Assembly: GCA_008017155.1 (NCBI GenBank)
Contig: SSGX01000021.1
Coordinates: 1 to 64,000 of the forward strand
Direction: 5' to 3'
Origin: Neisseriales bacterium
GTDB lineage: Bacteria > Pseudomonadota > Gammaproteobacteria > Burkholderiales > UBA11063
DNA: 64,000 bases
The translations under genes and the position numbers were made by a program. Under the pieces are notes generated by a model. The model saw only the letters and a program-made list of their open reading frames with translations. It was not told the DNA's origin and ran no database searches. Below, piece after piece: positions 39,190 through 48,799 of this stretch (position 1 is the stretch's first letter; each line of letters starts with the position of its first letter).

Positions 39190-39313
39190 TTATCTACTTA
39201 TTTAATCTAAGAGGTATAAAATGAATTTTGACGATTTTGCGGACAGATTCGTTGTTTTGAATCAGTCCGCCATGAGGAAAAATTGTTTTATATCTCTTAA
39301 GTAGATTATCTAC
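39190..39313. repeat. MITE-like palindromic element flanked by 8-bp direct repeats
   Basis: TTATCTAC occurs at 39190-39197 and 39306-39313 and flanks a 108-bp imperfect palindrome. Outer arms are 39208-39229 and 39278-39299 (22 positions; 3 of 4 differences are G-U-compatible in plus-strand RNA), inner arms GCGGACAGATTC at 39239-39250 and GAATCAGTCCGC at 39259-39270 (one mismatch). A 27-codon frame with AGAGG before its ATG spans 39221-39304. The layout resembles a miniature inverted-repeat transposable element with target duplication. Confidence 0.55.
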
Positions 39314-39323
39314 CTAACATCAA

Positions 39324-40283
39324 CTATTTATCTTCAATTATATATGCACCATTTGGATTTATTGGTGAAATCCATTGGTCTGCTTCAATGCCATGTTCAT
39401 TAAACATGGCTAACATCGCTAGAGTTACTTTTTCAGCATTTGTTTTACTATCGCAAAACGCTAGCATACTTGGACCTGATCCTGAAAAAGTCGCTGTAAT
39501 TGCACCACTTTGAAGAGCGGCTTCTTTTACTTGATAATAGCCAGTTACTAGATTAGCTCTTTGTGGTTCAATGATTAAATCTTGCATTGAACGACGTAAT
39601 AATTCAATATCTTTTTGATAAAACGCACAAATTGCAGCACCAAGCTGAGCTGATTGCTCAACGTATTTTTTTAGTGGCACTTCAGGTTTTAAGATACCGC
39701 GGGCACTTTTGGTTTCTACTTGAAGGTGTGGGTGAATTATTACGCAATATAGTTCTGGATAAGGTAGATTAATGATCTCCATTGGCGCAAGGCTACGAAT
39801 TAGAGTTATCCCACCAAAAACGCATGGGGCTACATTATCAGCATGACGTCCGCCAGATGCAATTTCTTCACCATAAAGAGCATATTCTACCAATTTCTCT
39901 CGCGAAACTGGATTACTCAAAAAGCCATTTAGAGCAACTACCGCTGCAACGGCAGAGGCTGCTGAACCACCCATTCCTGAGCCCATTGCTATACCTTTAT
40001 CAATCTGCATTGAAAAGCCACAACTAATACCAAGCTCTTCACACATCTTCTGTAAGGCATATGAGGCAGTATTTTTATTTGCTTCAAGAGGTAATCCAGT
40101 AATTGAATTAATCTTCTCGATAACAATCTGTCCATCATCACGTTTAGTGAGTGTAACTTTATCTCCAACTGCATCAAGAGCTAAGCCAAGAATGTCAAAG
40201 CCAACCCCAAGATTGGCACTAGTTGCAGGGGCAAATGCAGTTAGCTTATTAACCCCTTCTTTTAATTTAACGTTACTCATCAT
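39324..40283 (-). CDS. thrB: Homoserine kinase, GHMP type
   Basis: A 319-residue GHMP kinase. FAPATSANLGVGFDILGLAL is motif 1, GIAMGSGMGGSAASAVAAVV the glycine-rich ATP loop, and ATFSGSGPSMLAF motif 3. It phosphorylates homoserine. The gene follows thrA directly (1 bp). Many Betaproteobacteria use the unrelated APH-like homoserine kinase instead, so the GHMP type is a mild oddity. Confidence 0.95.
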   Translation of the reverse strand: MMSNVKLKEGVNKLTAFAPATSANLGVGFDILGLALDAVGDKVTLTKRDDGQIVIEKINSITGLPLEANKNTASYALQKMCEELGISCGFSMQIDKGIAMGSGMGGSAASAVAAVVALNGFLSNPVSREKLVEYALYGEEIASGGRHADNVAPCVFGGITLIRSLAPMEIINLPYPELYCVIIHPHLQVETKSARGILKPEVPLKKYVEQSAQLGAAICAFYQKDIELLRRSMQDLIIEPQRANLVTGYYQVKEAALQSGAITATFSGSGPSMLAFCDSKTNAEKVTLAMLAMFNEHGIEADQWISPINPNGAYIIEDK

Positions 40284-40284
40284 A

Positions 40285-42741
40285 TTAATACAGATATGAG
40301 GTTAAGCGTAGTAAGTCAGCAAATACACCAGCGGCAGTCACTTCAGCCCCAGCACCTGGGCCTTGAATTACCATTGGACGACTACTATTATAACGTGAAG
40401 TCTGGAATATCAAGATATTATCAGTGCCATTTAAGCGCGCCAATGGGTGTGATTCAGCTACTGATTGGATTGCAACAGTAATTTTGCCATCTTCATGAAT
40501 CTTACCAGCATAGCAAAGTTTTTCATTATTAGCTTTGGCTTTAGCTGCCATTTCCATGATAGTTCCATCAAACTCTGGTAAACGAGCTAGAAACTCATCT
40601 ATAGAACAACTACGTAAAGCTTCTGGTACCAGATTAGTAACCTGAATATCAGATAGTGAAACACTATAGCCACTTTCACGTGCTAGGCAAACTAGCTTAC
40701 GGGCAACATCTTGACCCGATAAATCTTCGCGTGGATCTGGTTCGGTATAGCCTAATTCTCTGGCTTCTCTAACAACATCTGAGAATACCCGACCTTTACC
40801 AAGTTCATTGAAAATAAAACTTAAAGTTCCGGATACTACACCTTCAATTGTAACTACTTCATCACCAGTTTTAACTAAATCTTGGAGAGTGCTGATTACT
40901 GGTAACCCGGCACAAACCGTTGCTTCATATAGATAATGACAGCCTTTTTTGTGTGATGCTGCCATAATCTGGCGATAATAATCAAGATCACCTGCATTGG
41001 CATGTTTATTCGGTGTAATGATATTAATACCTTTATTGAAGAATGATAGGTATTGTTTAGATAATTCATTGCTTGCAGTACAATCAATAATTACTGCATG
41101 CGGAATATCATCGCTTAGTAAATGTTCAATAAATTTATCTAGATCAGCTTCAGTTGCATTCTCTTCGAAATTTGTTTTCCAGTTGCCATCAAGAGCATTC
41201 TCAGCTAGAATCATTTTTTTACTACTCATGATTCCACGTAAGCATAAGTCAACCTTGTTTTTAGCTTTTACTGAATCTCGTGCCGCAGCAATCTGATTTA
41301 GTAATGCAGCACCAATTCCACCCGGACCAATCAAACCAATCGCAATTGGCTGATCCGCTAGATAAAAACTAGCATGTGCAGCTTGTAAGGCTTTATTAAT
41401 ATCTTTACTATCAATAACAGCTGAAATATTGCGTTCTGAAGAACCTTGCGCAATTGCACGAATATTGATATTAGCTTTTGCTAAAGTGTCAAAGAATTTA
41501 CCGGCAACTCCTGGATTACCAATCATACCATCACCGACAGCGGCAAGAATTGCACAAGTTGTATCAGCTGTTACTTTATTAATCTGCCCGGTTTCGATTT
41601 CAAATTGCAAGTTAGTATTTAATGCTTCAATTGCTTTGGCAGCAAATTTATTGGCAATTGCGATACATAGCGAATGCTCAGAACTTGCTTGGGAAATCAG
41701 AATTACCGAGATATTACATTGCTGCATAATCTGGAAGATTCGCGCGGCACTGCCAGAAACTCCAGCCATACCTGCACCTTCAATATTTATCAGAGCAATA
41801 TCATCGACATATGTAAGCCCCTTGATTCCGTGTTCGGATTTGGTTGAAGTGTGTGAAATATAAGTTCCAGGCGCAGCTGGATTATAGCTGTCTTTGATAT
41901 AAATAGGAATATTGTCATCTTGAGCTGGAGCAATAGTCATTGGATGAAGTACACTTGCACCAAAATATGCTAATTCAAGAGCTTCTTTGTATGAAAGAGT
42001 ATCAATACAGAAAGCATTTTTTACTTTAGCTGGATGCGCGGTATAAATTCCGTCAACATCAGTCCAGATGATTAATTCAATTGCATGGAATAATTTAGCA
42101 AAAATTGCACCAGAGAAATCACTGCCATTGCGTCCAAGGGTAGTGCGTTTACCTTCAGGTGTTGAAGCAATAAACCCAGTTACAACTAGCTGATCAAATT
42201 TTTTATCTTGAAAGTAATTAATCAATGCTGCTTCACTACGCTCCCAGTCAATGCAAACTACACCGTCTTTTTTGTACGAATATAATACTTTAGTTGCATC
42301 AAGATATAAAGTATTTGTACTTAACGCTAGGTAGGCTGTCAGAATTTGTGCTGACCATTGTTCTCCATAGCCAAGAATAAAATCTTGAATGTCTGTAGAA
42401 TAATTACCAATCTGACTAACGGTATTAAATACATTGGCAATAGTTGCAAAGTCCTGGCTAATTACTTGTAATAAATCTCCTCGTTTATTGTCTGGCAATA
42501 GGCTTTCTATTATGATCTGGTGTGATTTCTCAAGTGCTGCTAGCTCTTCTTGCCAAGCTAACCGATCGCGGGCATTATCCATTAATAATTGTAGCTTCGA
42601 CGTGGTACCTTTAGTAGCTGAGACCACGATAACTTCTTTTGTGCCAGTTAAGATTTTTTTTACTTCAACAAAGCGTTCAGCATTGGCTACGCTTGAGCCA
42701 CCAAATTTATGTACAGTGTAATAACGTTTGATTAGTTCCAC
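40285..42741 (-). CDS. thrA: Bifunctional aspartate kinase/homoserine dehydrogenase
   Basis: An 818-residue fusion. Aspartokinase domain at 1-290 (VHKFGGSSVANAERF, TLGRNGSDFSGAIFAKL), regulatory ACT region at about 310-460 (NIEGAGMAGVSGSAARIFQI, AILAAVGDGMIGNPGVAGKF, each listed in part), and homoserine dehydrogenase at 470-818 (IGLIGPGGIGAALLNQI, GVVSGTLSFIFNEL, EPDPREDLSGQDVARKLVCL). It catalyses the first and third steps of threonine synthesis. Feedback control through the ACT domains is expected. In Betaproteobacteria the two activities are usually separate lysC and hom genes, so this gammaproteobacterial-style thrABC operon may be acquired. Confidence 0.95.
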   Translation of the reverse strand: MELIKRYYTVHKFGGSSVANAERFVEVKKILTGTKEVIVVSATKGTTSKLQLLMDNARDRLAWQEELAALEKSHQIIIESLLPDNKRGDLLQVISQDFATIANVFNTVSQIGNYSTDIQDFILGYGEQWSAQILTAYLALSTNTLYLDATKVLYSYKKDGVVCIDWERSEAALINYFQDKKFDQLVVTGFIASTPEGKRTTLGRNGSDFSGAIFAKLFHAIELIIWTDVDGIYTAHPAKVKNAFCIDTLSYKEALELAYFGASVLHPMTIAPAQDDNIPIYIKDSYNPAAPGTYISHTSTKSEHGIKGLTYVDDIALINIEGAGMAGVSGSAARIFQIMQQCNISVILISQASSEHSLCIAIANKFAAKAIEALNTNLQFEIETGQINKVTADTTCAILAAVGDGMIGNPGVAGKFFDTLAKANINIRAIAQGSSERNISAVIDSKDINKALQAAHASFYLADQPIAIGLIGPGGIGAALLNQIAAARDSVKAKNKVDLCLRGIMSSKKMILAENALDGNWKTNFEENATEADLDKFIEHLLSDDIPHAVIIDCTASNELSKQYLSFFNKGINIITPNKHANAGDLDYYRQIMAASHKKGCHYLYEATVCAGLPVISTLQDLVKTGDEVVTIEGVVSGTLSFIFNELGKGRVFSDVVREARELGYTEPDPREDLSGQDVARKLVCLARESGYSVSLSDIQVTNLVPEALRSCSIDEFLARLPEFDGTIMEMAAKAKANNEKLCYAGKIHEDGKITVAIQSVAESHPLARLNGTDNILIFQTSRYNSSRPMVIQGPGAGAEVTAAGVFADLLRLTSYLY

Positions 42742-43036
42742 GGTTGTCCTATCTATTTTTGCTAAATGGAGTTATTTTAAACGCGTAATTATATCATTTA
42801 TCAGTTGCTTATGAAGGCGATTGACTAAGTTTTTTTGCGATGCAATATTCTAAGTGTTGCTTTTTTATAAACTGGATGCTATAGCTTATTTTTTAATCAG
42901 TTATTTGGAGTGATTTTCTATATTCTGAGCATTAAAAAGTTTTGACATATATTATAATTACGGGTTATAAGATAAATTCTTACATTAAGACATTGGGTAT
43001 ATGTTGAGAAGGTAATCTAAATAAGAATAGGGTATC
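42742..43036. other. Divergent regulatory region between thrA and the FAD oxidoreductase gene
   Basis: 295 bp without a coding frame I can support. I looked for a threonine/isoleucine-rich leader peptide on the thrA side and found none, so classic thr attenuation is not evident. The plus-strand promoter of the oxidoreductase gene is at the right end. Confidence 0.4.
42942..42971 (+). promoter_or_regulatory. Promoter of the FAD oxidoreductase operon
   Basis: Consensus TTGACA (42942-42947), an 18-bp spacer, then TATAAG (42966-42971); the start codon lies 66 bp downstream. Confidence 0.65.
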
Positions 43037-45916
43037 ATGCAATCATCTGTCGGAAATTTAGCTAGTTTACTGCAAAGCGTACTAATTAAAAATGGCTTTG
43101 TGGGTGAATTTCATGTTGATAAACCAACTCGGTTATTAAATGCAACGGATAATAGTATTTATGAAGTAATGCCTGCTGCTGTTGCGATACCAGCTAATTT
43201 CGCTGATTTGCAAAAGCTGATTAGTTTATCCAATCAGGAGCCTTTTAAAGCGCTACATTTTTGTGCTCGTGGCGGCGGGACTGGTACTAATGGTCAATCC
43301 TTGACCGATGGTATCGTGATTGATTTTAGTAAATTCATGAATCGGATTGTTGAATTTAATCCCGAAGAGATGTCGGTAACGGTCGAGCCGGGAGTGATTC
43401 TTGATGACTTAAATCGCTTTTTGCAGCCGCATGGTTTATTTTTTGCGCCTAATGTTTCTACTTCTAATCGTGCCACAATTGGTGGGATGATTGCGACTGA
43501 TGCCGCTGGTAAGGGTTCTCTTATCTATGGTAAAACTGCGGATCATGTTCTTGGACTGAAGGTGCTTCTGCCCGATGGGACACTTCTTAATACGATAGAA
43601 GATAAAACAAGCGATCCTACTTTTAATTCCCTTACTACAAAGATTACTGATTTACTTACTCCGTTGCAAGATGAAATTACAGCTAGATTTCCGCCACTAA
43701 AACGTCCATTATCTGGTTATAATATACGTCAATGCTATCAAAATTCAAAATTTGATTTAAACTATCTGATTGCGGGCTCAGAGGGGACGCTTGGTGTTGT
43801 TGGCTTAGCAAAATTAAAATTGCTAGCAATACCAAAATTTAAGACCTTGATGGTTGTCCACTATCCAAGTTTTGTCGAAGCCTTACGTGATGCTAATTTC
43901 TTGATCCAGTTTTCTCCTCTAGCGATTGAAGCAATTGATGAAAAAGTTCAGAAAAGTGCCCAGACTTTGCCAAATTGGCCACAGCTTGCCAAAATGCTTA
44001 ACTCCAAAGGTAAAAACTATATTTCCAACTTTGTAGAGTTTGTCGCGGATAGTAAAGAAGAGTTGGCTGCTAAAACCAGTAAGATTATCGCGGCACTTGA
44101 TGAAAAGCAGGCAAATTATGTTGTTATTGAAGATAATACCCAAATCGCCCAGCTTTGGTCAATTCGTTCTTTAGCCGTTGGTCTTGCGGGTAAAATGCCG
44201 GGTAAACGTAAACCAGTTGCCTTTGTTGAAGATGCAATAGTTCCACCGGAGCATCTCGCCGATTTTGTCGCCGATCTTGAACATGAATTAAATCAGCTTA
44301 AACTTAATTATGCAATGTATGGACATGTTGATGTTGGTTGTATTCATGTTAGACCAGCGCTTGATATGCAAAATAGTGAAGATCGGGAAGAAATTCGTCC
44401 GATTACCGAGCTAGTTATTAAACTACTTAACAAATACCAAGGGATTCTTTGGGGTGAACATGGCAAGGGTTATCGTGGTGAGTTTGTACCGGATGTGTTT
44501 GGTCCGGTTTTATATCCTGTGCTATGTAAGATTAAAAAACTATTTGATCCGGAAAACCGCTTTAATCCGGGTAAATTAACTTCTCCAGATGAAAAACCGC
44601 TGATTAGAATCGAGTCAGTTCCTATGCGTGGTGAATTTGACCAGCATATTCCACTAGCTACGCAAGAGCAATTCACCAGTGCCATGATCTGTAATGGTAA
44701 TGGAGCATGCTTTAATAAAGAACCAAATAATGTAATGTGCCCATCATACAAGATAACCAAAGATCGGATTCATTCACCCAAAGGTCGGGCGATGCTGGTT
44801 AAAGAGTGGCTACGTAAAAAATCATCTTCTACCGCAAGTGACATTCAAACTAAACTAGCTGCTGATGAGGCTTATGCTGCATTAAGTGGTTGTCTTGGTT
44901 GTAAGGGCTGTAGTGGTAAATGCCCAACTCAGGTGAGTATTCCTGATCTACGCACTACGTTTCTAAATGACTATCATAAGCATTACAAAAAGCGTAAGTT
45001 ACGTGATTATTTGCTTGGACATATTGAAGGTATTTTACCAACTGCGTATAAACTGCGCGGTTTATGGAAATTGGCTAATCGCACTGGAATTGCAAAAAAA
45101 ATCGGGATTATTAATTCTCCCGAACCTGCTAATTTATCGTTTGAAGATATTGCAAGAAAACATTCTTTAAAATATTATACCGATGCCAATCAATCGACTA
45201 AGCTTGAACCTAATGCGGTGATAATATTTACCGATAGCTTCACTGGTACGATAGATACTCAGATTTTATTATCTAGTGTTGAATTTATCAAAAAAGCTGG
45301 TTATATTCCTTATTTGACTGAACCACAGACTAGTGGTAAAGCCTTAATTGTTGCTGGCTATATTGATAAATTCAAGGCTAATGCCGAGCGTTTGGCTAAG
45401 CTATTTAATCCATTATTTGCGCTTAATATTCCTATTGTTAGTCTTGAAAATACTATCGCATTGATGTTTCGCGATGAAGTTCGTAAATTCGCAACGAGCT
45501 TTGCTGGTAAGGTATTAACTCTGGCTGAATTGGCTGAATTATTGACTAAAGATAAGGCGATTGAGGCGATGGCTGATATTGGTAAATACCGATTATTGCC
45601 ACATTGTACGGAACAGGCGTTAGCTCCAGCAGAAGCTATTCTTTGGCAAAAAGCCTATGCTAAAGTTGGTATTAATCTCGAGGTTAAAAATCTTGGCTGT
45701 TGCGGTATGGCTGGAACTTACGGGCATTTAGCTGAGAATGCCAATAATTCTAGTGGTTTATTTGAGCTTAACTGGAAAAAAACTGTTACTGATGATAATG
45801 TTACTACTTTGGCTAGTGGTTTCTCTTGTCGTTGTCAGGCGGATAAGCTTGCAGCTATAAAATTAAAGCATCCAATCGAGGTTTTAAATAACCTAATTGG
45901 CGATTTTAAAGGATAA
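43037..45916 (+). CDS. FAD-binding and Fe-S oxidoreductase, YdiJ-like (D-2-hydroxyacid dehydrogenase)
   Basis: A 959-residue enzyme. FAD-binding domain: ARGGGTGTNGQSLTDG and FAPNVSTSNRATIGGMIATD; FAD-linked oxidase C-terminal domain with GEHGKGYRGEFV near 475; two ferredoxin-like clusters, CNGNGACFNKEPNNVMCP and CLGCKGCSGKCP; and a C-terminal CCG domain (LGCCGMAGTYGH). This order is that of YdiJ proteins, which oxidise D-2-hydroxyglutarate; D-lactate dehydrogenases of similar build exist. The next gene starts 3 bp after the stop. Confidence 0.85.
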   Translation: MQSSVGNLASLLQSVLIKNGFVGEFHVDKPTRLLNATDNSIYEVMPAAVAIPANFADLQKLISLSNQEPFKALHFCARGGGTGTNGQSLTDGIVIDFSKFMNRIVEFNPEEMSVTVEPGVILDDLNRFLQPHGLFFAPNVSTSNRATIGGMIATDAAGKGSLIYGKTADHVLGLKVLLPDGTLLNTIEDKTSDPTFNSLTTKITDLLTPLQDEITARFPPLKRPLSGYNIRQCYQNSKFDLNYLIAGSEGTLGVVGLAKLKLLAIPKFKTLMVVHYPSFVEALRDANFLIQFSPLAIEAIDEKVQKSAQTLPNWPQLAKMLNSKGKNYISNFVEFVADSKEELAAKTSKIIAALDEKQANYVVIEDNTQIAQLWSIRSLAVGLAGKMPGKRKPVAFVEDAIVPPEHLADFVADLEHELNQLKLNYAMYGHVDVGCIHVRPALDMQNSEDREEIRPITELVIKLLNKYQGILWGEHGKGYRGEFVPDVFGPVLYPVLCKIKKLFDPENRFNPGKLTSPDEKPLIRIESVPMRGEFDQHIPLATQEQFTSAMICNGNGACFNKEPNNVMCPSYKITKDRIHSPKGRAMLVKEWLRKKSSSTASDIQTKLAADEAYAALSGCLGCKGCSGKCPTQVSIPDLRTTFLNDYHKHYKKRKLRDYLLGHIEGILPTAYKLRGLWKLANRTGIAKKIGIINSPEPANLSFEDIARKHSLKYYTDANQSTKLEPNAVIIFTDSFTGTIDTQILLSSVEFIKKAGYIPYLTEPQTSGKALIVAGYIDKFKANAERLAKLFNPLFALNIPIVSLENTIALMFRDEVRKFATSFAGKVLTLAELAELLTKDKAIEAMADIGKYRLLPHCTEQALAPAEAILWQKAYAKVGINLEVKNLGCCGMAGTYGHLAENANNSSGLFELNWKKTVTDDNVTTLASGFSCRCQADKLAAIKLKHPIEVLNNLIGDFKG

Positions 45917-45919
45917 AAC

Positions 45920-46516
45920 ATGCGTAAATTATTACAAGCTATGATCTTGGGGCATTTTTTAATAGTTCCAGCAATTTTTGCAGCAGATTCAGATTTTGTA
46001 ACTGTTTCTGATACAAAATTTGCAACCACTACCAAGGTGAATGGAACGGATTTAGTTTTAAATGGAGCAGGACTTAGAACAAAATTTTTAGTGAAAGTCT
46101 ATACGCTTGGACTTTATGTGCCACAAAAATCTAATTCTGCTAAATCCTTAGTACAGGTTAGTACTCCTGAAATGATTGAGATTCATATGTTACGAACTAT
46201 TTCAGCGGATACTTTTGCTGATGCCTTAAATGAAGGGCTTGCAGCGAATAATTCCAAAGATGTTCTTACTAAGCTCAAACCTCAGATAGACCAGCTTGAG
46301 GCGACAATGAAAGGTGCGGGTAAGACCAAAGAAAATGACGTAATTAGGCTTAGTTATATCCCAGGTACTGGTACCCAAATATTTCTAAATGGTGCTAAGC
46401 TTGGTGATTCGATCGGTGGTGGCGCAGATTTTTATAGCGCATTATTAAAAATCTGGCTTGGGGATAATCCAATCGATAAAAGTCTAAAAGATTCTATCGT
46501 TGGTTCGTCCAAATGA
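45920..46516 (+). CDS. Chalcone isomerase-like protein
   Basis: A 198-residue secreted protein. Signal peptide to about Ala22 (ending FLIVPAIFA), then GAGLRTKFLVKVYTLGLYVP, the hallmark of the chalcone isomerase-like fold, and IHMLRTISADTFADALNEG. Bacterial members have no known catalytic role and bind lipids or fatty acids at best. It follows the YdiJ-like gene by 3 bp, so cotranscription is likely. Confidence 0.8.
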   Translation: MRKLLQAMILGHFLIVPAIFAADSDFVTVSDTKFATTTKVNGTDLVLNGAGLRTKFLVKVYTLGLYVPQKSNSAKSLVQVSTPEMIEIHMLRTISADTFADALNEGLAANNSKDVLTKLKPQIDQLEATMKGAGKTKENDVIRLSYIPGTGTQIFLNGAKLGDSIGGGADFYSALLKIWLGDNPIDKSLKDSIVGSSK

Positions 46517-46585
46517 TCCACTAATAATTGATTCTATAGATGGTAAGTTGTTTAATATATTTTTTATTGTGAAAGATTAGGATAA

Positions 46586-48475
46586 GTGAATAACAAATAT
46601 TTTATTATTGATTTTGATAGTACTTTTGTTCAGGTTGAGGCAATGGATGAGTTGGCGGCAATTGCTCTAGCTAATCATCCGGATAGTGAAAAGGTTGTTG
46701 AGGAAATCCGTTCCATTACTAATCTTGGGATGGAAGGAAAAATCTCTCTAAGTGAAAGTTTAAATAAACGAGTTCAGTTACTTGGAGCAAATAAAAAACA
46801 TATTGAACAAGTGATTGGTTTACTTAAAACCAAAGTTACCCAGTCATTTAAACGGAATAGCGAATTTTTGAAGAATCATGCGAGTAATATTTATATTGTG
46901 AGTAGTGGTTTTAAGGAATGTATCCTCCCGGTTGTAAAAGAATTTGGTATTCTTGAAAGTCATGTATATGCCAATACCTTTACTTATGATGAAAACGGTA
47001 ATGTTAATGGACTTGATACCACAAACCCACTAAGTCAGGATAAAGGTAAAGTTAGTATAGTAAAAGATCTGGCATTGACAGGTGATGTTTGGGCGATTGG
47101 TGATGGGATTACCGATTACGAGATTCGTGAAGCTGGTGCGGCTAGTCTTTTTTATGCATTTACGGAAAATGTTGCTAGAGAGGCAGTTATCGCAAAAGCT
47201 GATGCCGAGATAAAAAGCTTTGATGAGCTTCTTTATATTCACGAGCTACCACGAGCTATTTCCTACCCACGGAATCGAATTAAAATATTATTACTTGAAA
47301 ATGTTCACCCTAATGGAATTAAGCTTCTTCAGGACGAAGGCTATACTGTTGAATGCATGAAAGGTAGCTTGGGTGAAGATGAATTATGTGAAAAAATCAA
47401 AGACGTTTCAATTTTAGGTATTCGCTCAAAAACGATGGTAACCAAAAAGGTACTTGATGCCGCAGAAAGGCTAATTTCGATTGGTGCGTTTTGTATCGGA
47501 ACTAATCAGATTGATCTTGATTATGCTACCAAAAAAGGCGTATGTGTCTTTAATGCACCTTATAGTAATACCCGTAGCGTAGTTGAAATGGTAATTGGTG
47601 AAATTATCATGTTAATGCGTAAAGTGGTTAGCAAAAATACCAAAATGCATAAAGGTGTTTGGGACAAATCTGCGGATAATTGCTATGAATTGCGTGGTAA
47701 GAAGTTAGGTATTGTTGGTTATGGTAATATTGGTTCTCAATTATCTGTTTTGGCAGAATCACTTGGGATGCAAGTATATTACTATGATGTTATTGAAAAG
47801 CTTCAATTAGGTAATGCAAAAAAATGTGATACTCTTGATGAACTACTATCAATTGCTGACGTAGTTACTTTGCATGTCGATGGACGTAAGAGTAATGCAA
47901 ATATTATCGGTGAGTACGAGTTTGGTTTGATGAAAGACAAGGTGATTTTTATCAATCTTAGTCGTGGGCATGTAGTAGATATTGATGCATTGGTTAAAGC
48001 ATTGCAGTCAGGTAAAATACTTGGTGCTGCAGTTGATGTATTCCCATATGAACCTAAAAATAATCAAGAAGAATTTATAAACCCGCTACGTGGTTTTGAT
48101 AATGTAATTTTGTCGCCACATATTGGTGGTAGTACTGAAGAAGCGCAATTAAATATTGGTGAATTTGTAGCTAGAAGAATGATAAATTATGTCAATACAG
48201 GTGATACTACCCAAAGCGTTAATTTGCCAAATATTCAATTGCCAGAACTAAAACAGGCGCATCGCTTGATACATTTACACTCAAATGTACCGGGTATTTT
48301 GGCACAGATCAATCAGGTATTAGCAAATCATTCGGCAAATGTACTTGGGCAATATCTTAAAACCAATGAAATGGTAGGTTATGTAATTAGTGATATTAAT
48401 GTCAAATATGACAAAAACGTCTTAACTGACCTTAAAAAGATACCTGGTACAATTCGTGCGCGGGTACTTTATTAA
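46586..48475 (+). CDS. serA: Phosphoserine phosphatase-like/D-3-phosphoglycerate dehydrogenase fusion
   Basis: A 629-residue fusion. Residues 1-215 are an HAD phosphatase of the SerB type: DFDST (9-13, Asp9 and Asp11), SSG (106-108), Lys155 and GDGITD (172-177) are all intact. Residues 232-545 form D-3-phosphoglycerate dehydrogenase (VGYGNIGSQ at 377-385, SRGHVVDIDAL, and LSPHIGGSTEEA with the catalytic His), followed by a C-terminal ACT-like domain. One polypeptide could thus perform the first and last steps of serine synthesis. GTG start with AGGA just upstream. Fusions of this build are better known from Bacteroidetes, from memory; no separate serB or serC is in the window. Confidence 0.9.
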   Translation: MNNKYFIIDFDSTFVQVEAMDELAAIALANHPDSEKVVEEIRSITNLGMEGKISLSESLNKRVQLLGANKKHIEQVIGLLKTKVTQSFKRNSEFLKNHASNIYIVSSGFKECILPVVKEFGILESHVYANTFTYDENGNVNGLDTTNPLSQDKGKVSIVKDLALTGDVWAIGDGITDYEIREAGAASLFYAFTENVAREAVIAKADAEIKSFDELLYIHELPRAISYPRNRIKILLLENVHPNGIKLLQDEGYTVECMKGSLGEDELCEKIKDVSILGIRSKTMVTKKVLDAAERLISIGAFCIGTNQIDLDYATKKGVCVFNAPYSNTRSVVEMVIGEIIMLMRKVVSKNTKMHKGVWDKSADNCYELRGKKLGIVGYGNIGSQLSVLAESLGMQVYYYDVIEKLQLGNAKKCDTLDELLSIADVVTLHVDGRKSNANIIGEYEFGLMKDKVIFINLSRGHVVDIDALVKALQSGKILGAAVDVFPYEPKNNQEEFINPLRGFDNVILSPHIGGSTEEAQLNIGEFVARRMINYVNTGDTTQSVNLPNIQLPELKQAHRLIHLHSNVPGILAQINQVLANHSANVLGQYLKTNEMVGYVISDINVKYDKNVLTDLKKIPGTIRARVLY

Positions 48476-48519
48476 ATCAGATTTTATATAAGGTTATTTT
48501 AGACTTAGATTCTTTAATT

Positions 48520-48557
48520 ACAGCGGTAATATTTACTTAAATAGCCGCTGTTTTTTA
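48520..48557 (+). terminator. Terminator of the serA fusion gene
   Basis: Stem ACAGCGG (48520-48526) and CCGCTGT (48545-48551), 18-base loop, followed by TTTTTATTTT, 45 bp after the serA stop. Confidence 0.75.
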
Positions 48558-48732
48558 TTTTAGTTTGCGTCCAATTTTTATTGGTGACACAGTAAGTAGT
48601 ACAATTCAGTGGCACGAAGGAACTATTGGTAATTTGTTGGATGCATTTAGTGATCAAATTGTGGAGCATCTTCAAAAAGGTGTGGTTTCAGAGCCAACTG
48701 AATGCTCACCACTACTCTTTATAAGTGGTTAA
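48556..48732 (+). pseudogene. Degenerate coding remnant without start
   Basis: An open frame ending at TAA 48730-48732 gives about 55 residues (RPIFIGDTVSSTIQWHEGTI, then NLLDAFSDQIVEHLQK) with coding-like composition, but no start codon or ribosome-binding site. It begins inside the serA terminator region. I cannot name the parent gene; it reads as a 3' fragment left by a deletion. Confidence 0.4.
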
Positions 48733-48799
48733 CATGCTGCCTCACATTAGTGTTAATAATCAATAAATTTGTAAATTTGATGACAAATAAGTTTATAAA

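Noticed and set aside
39190-39318. Integron attC site, because of the long imperfect palindrome and an ACCTAAC core-like sequence
   Set aside because: The RYYYAAC-like box is at the right end only, in the wrong orientation, with no GTTRRRY partner at the left; 8-bp direct repeats fit a MITE better.
42742-42950. Threonine attenuator leader peptide upstream of thrA
   Set aside because: No short minus-strand frame rich in Thr or Ile codons and no attenuator hairpin with T run was found.
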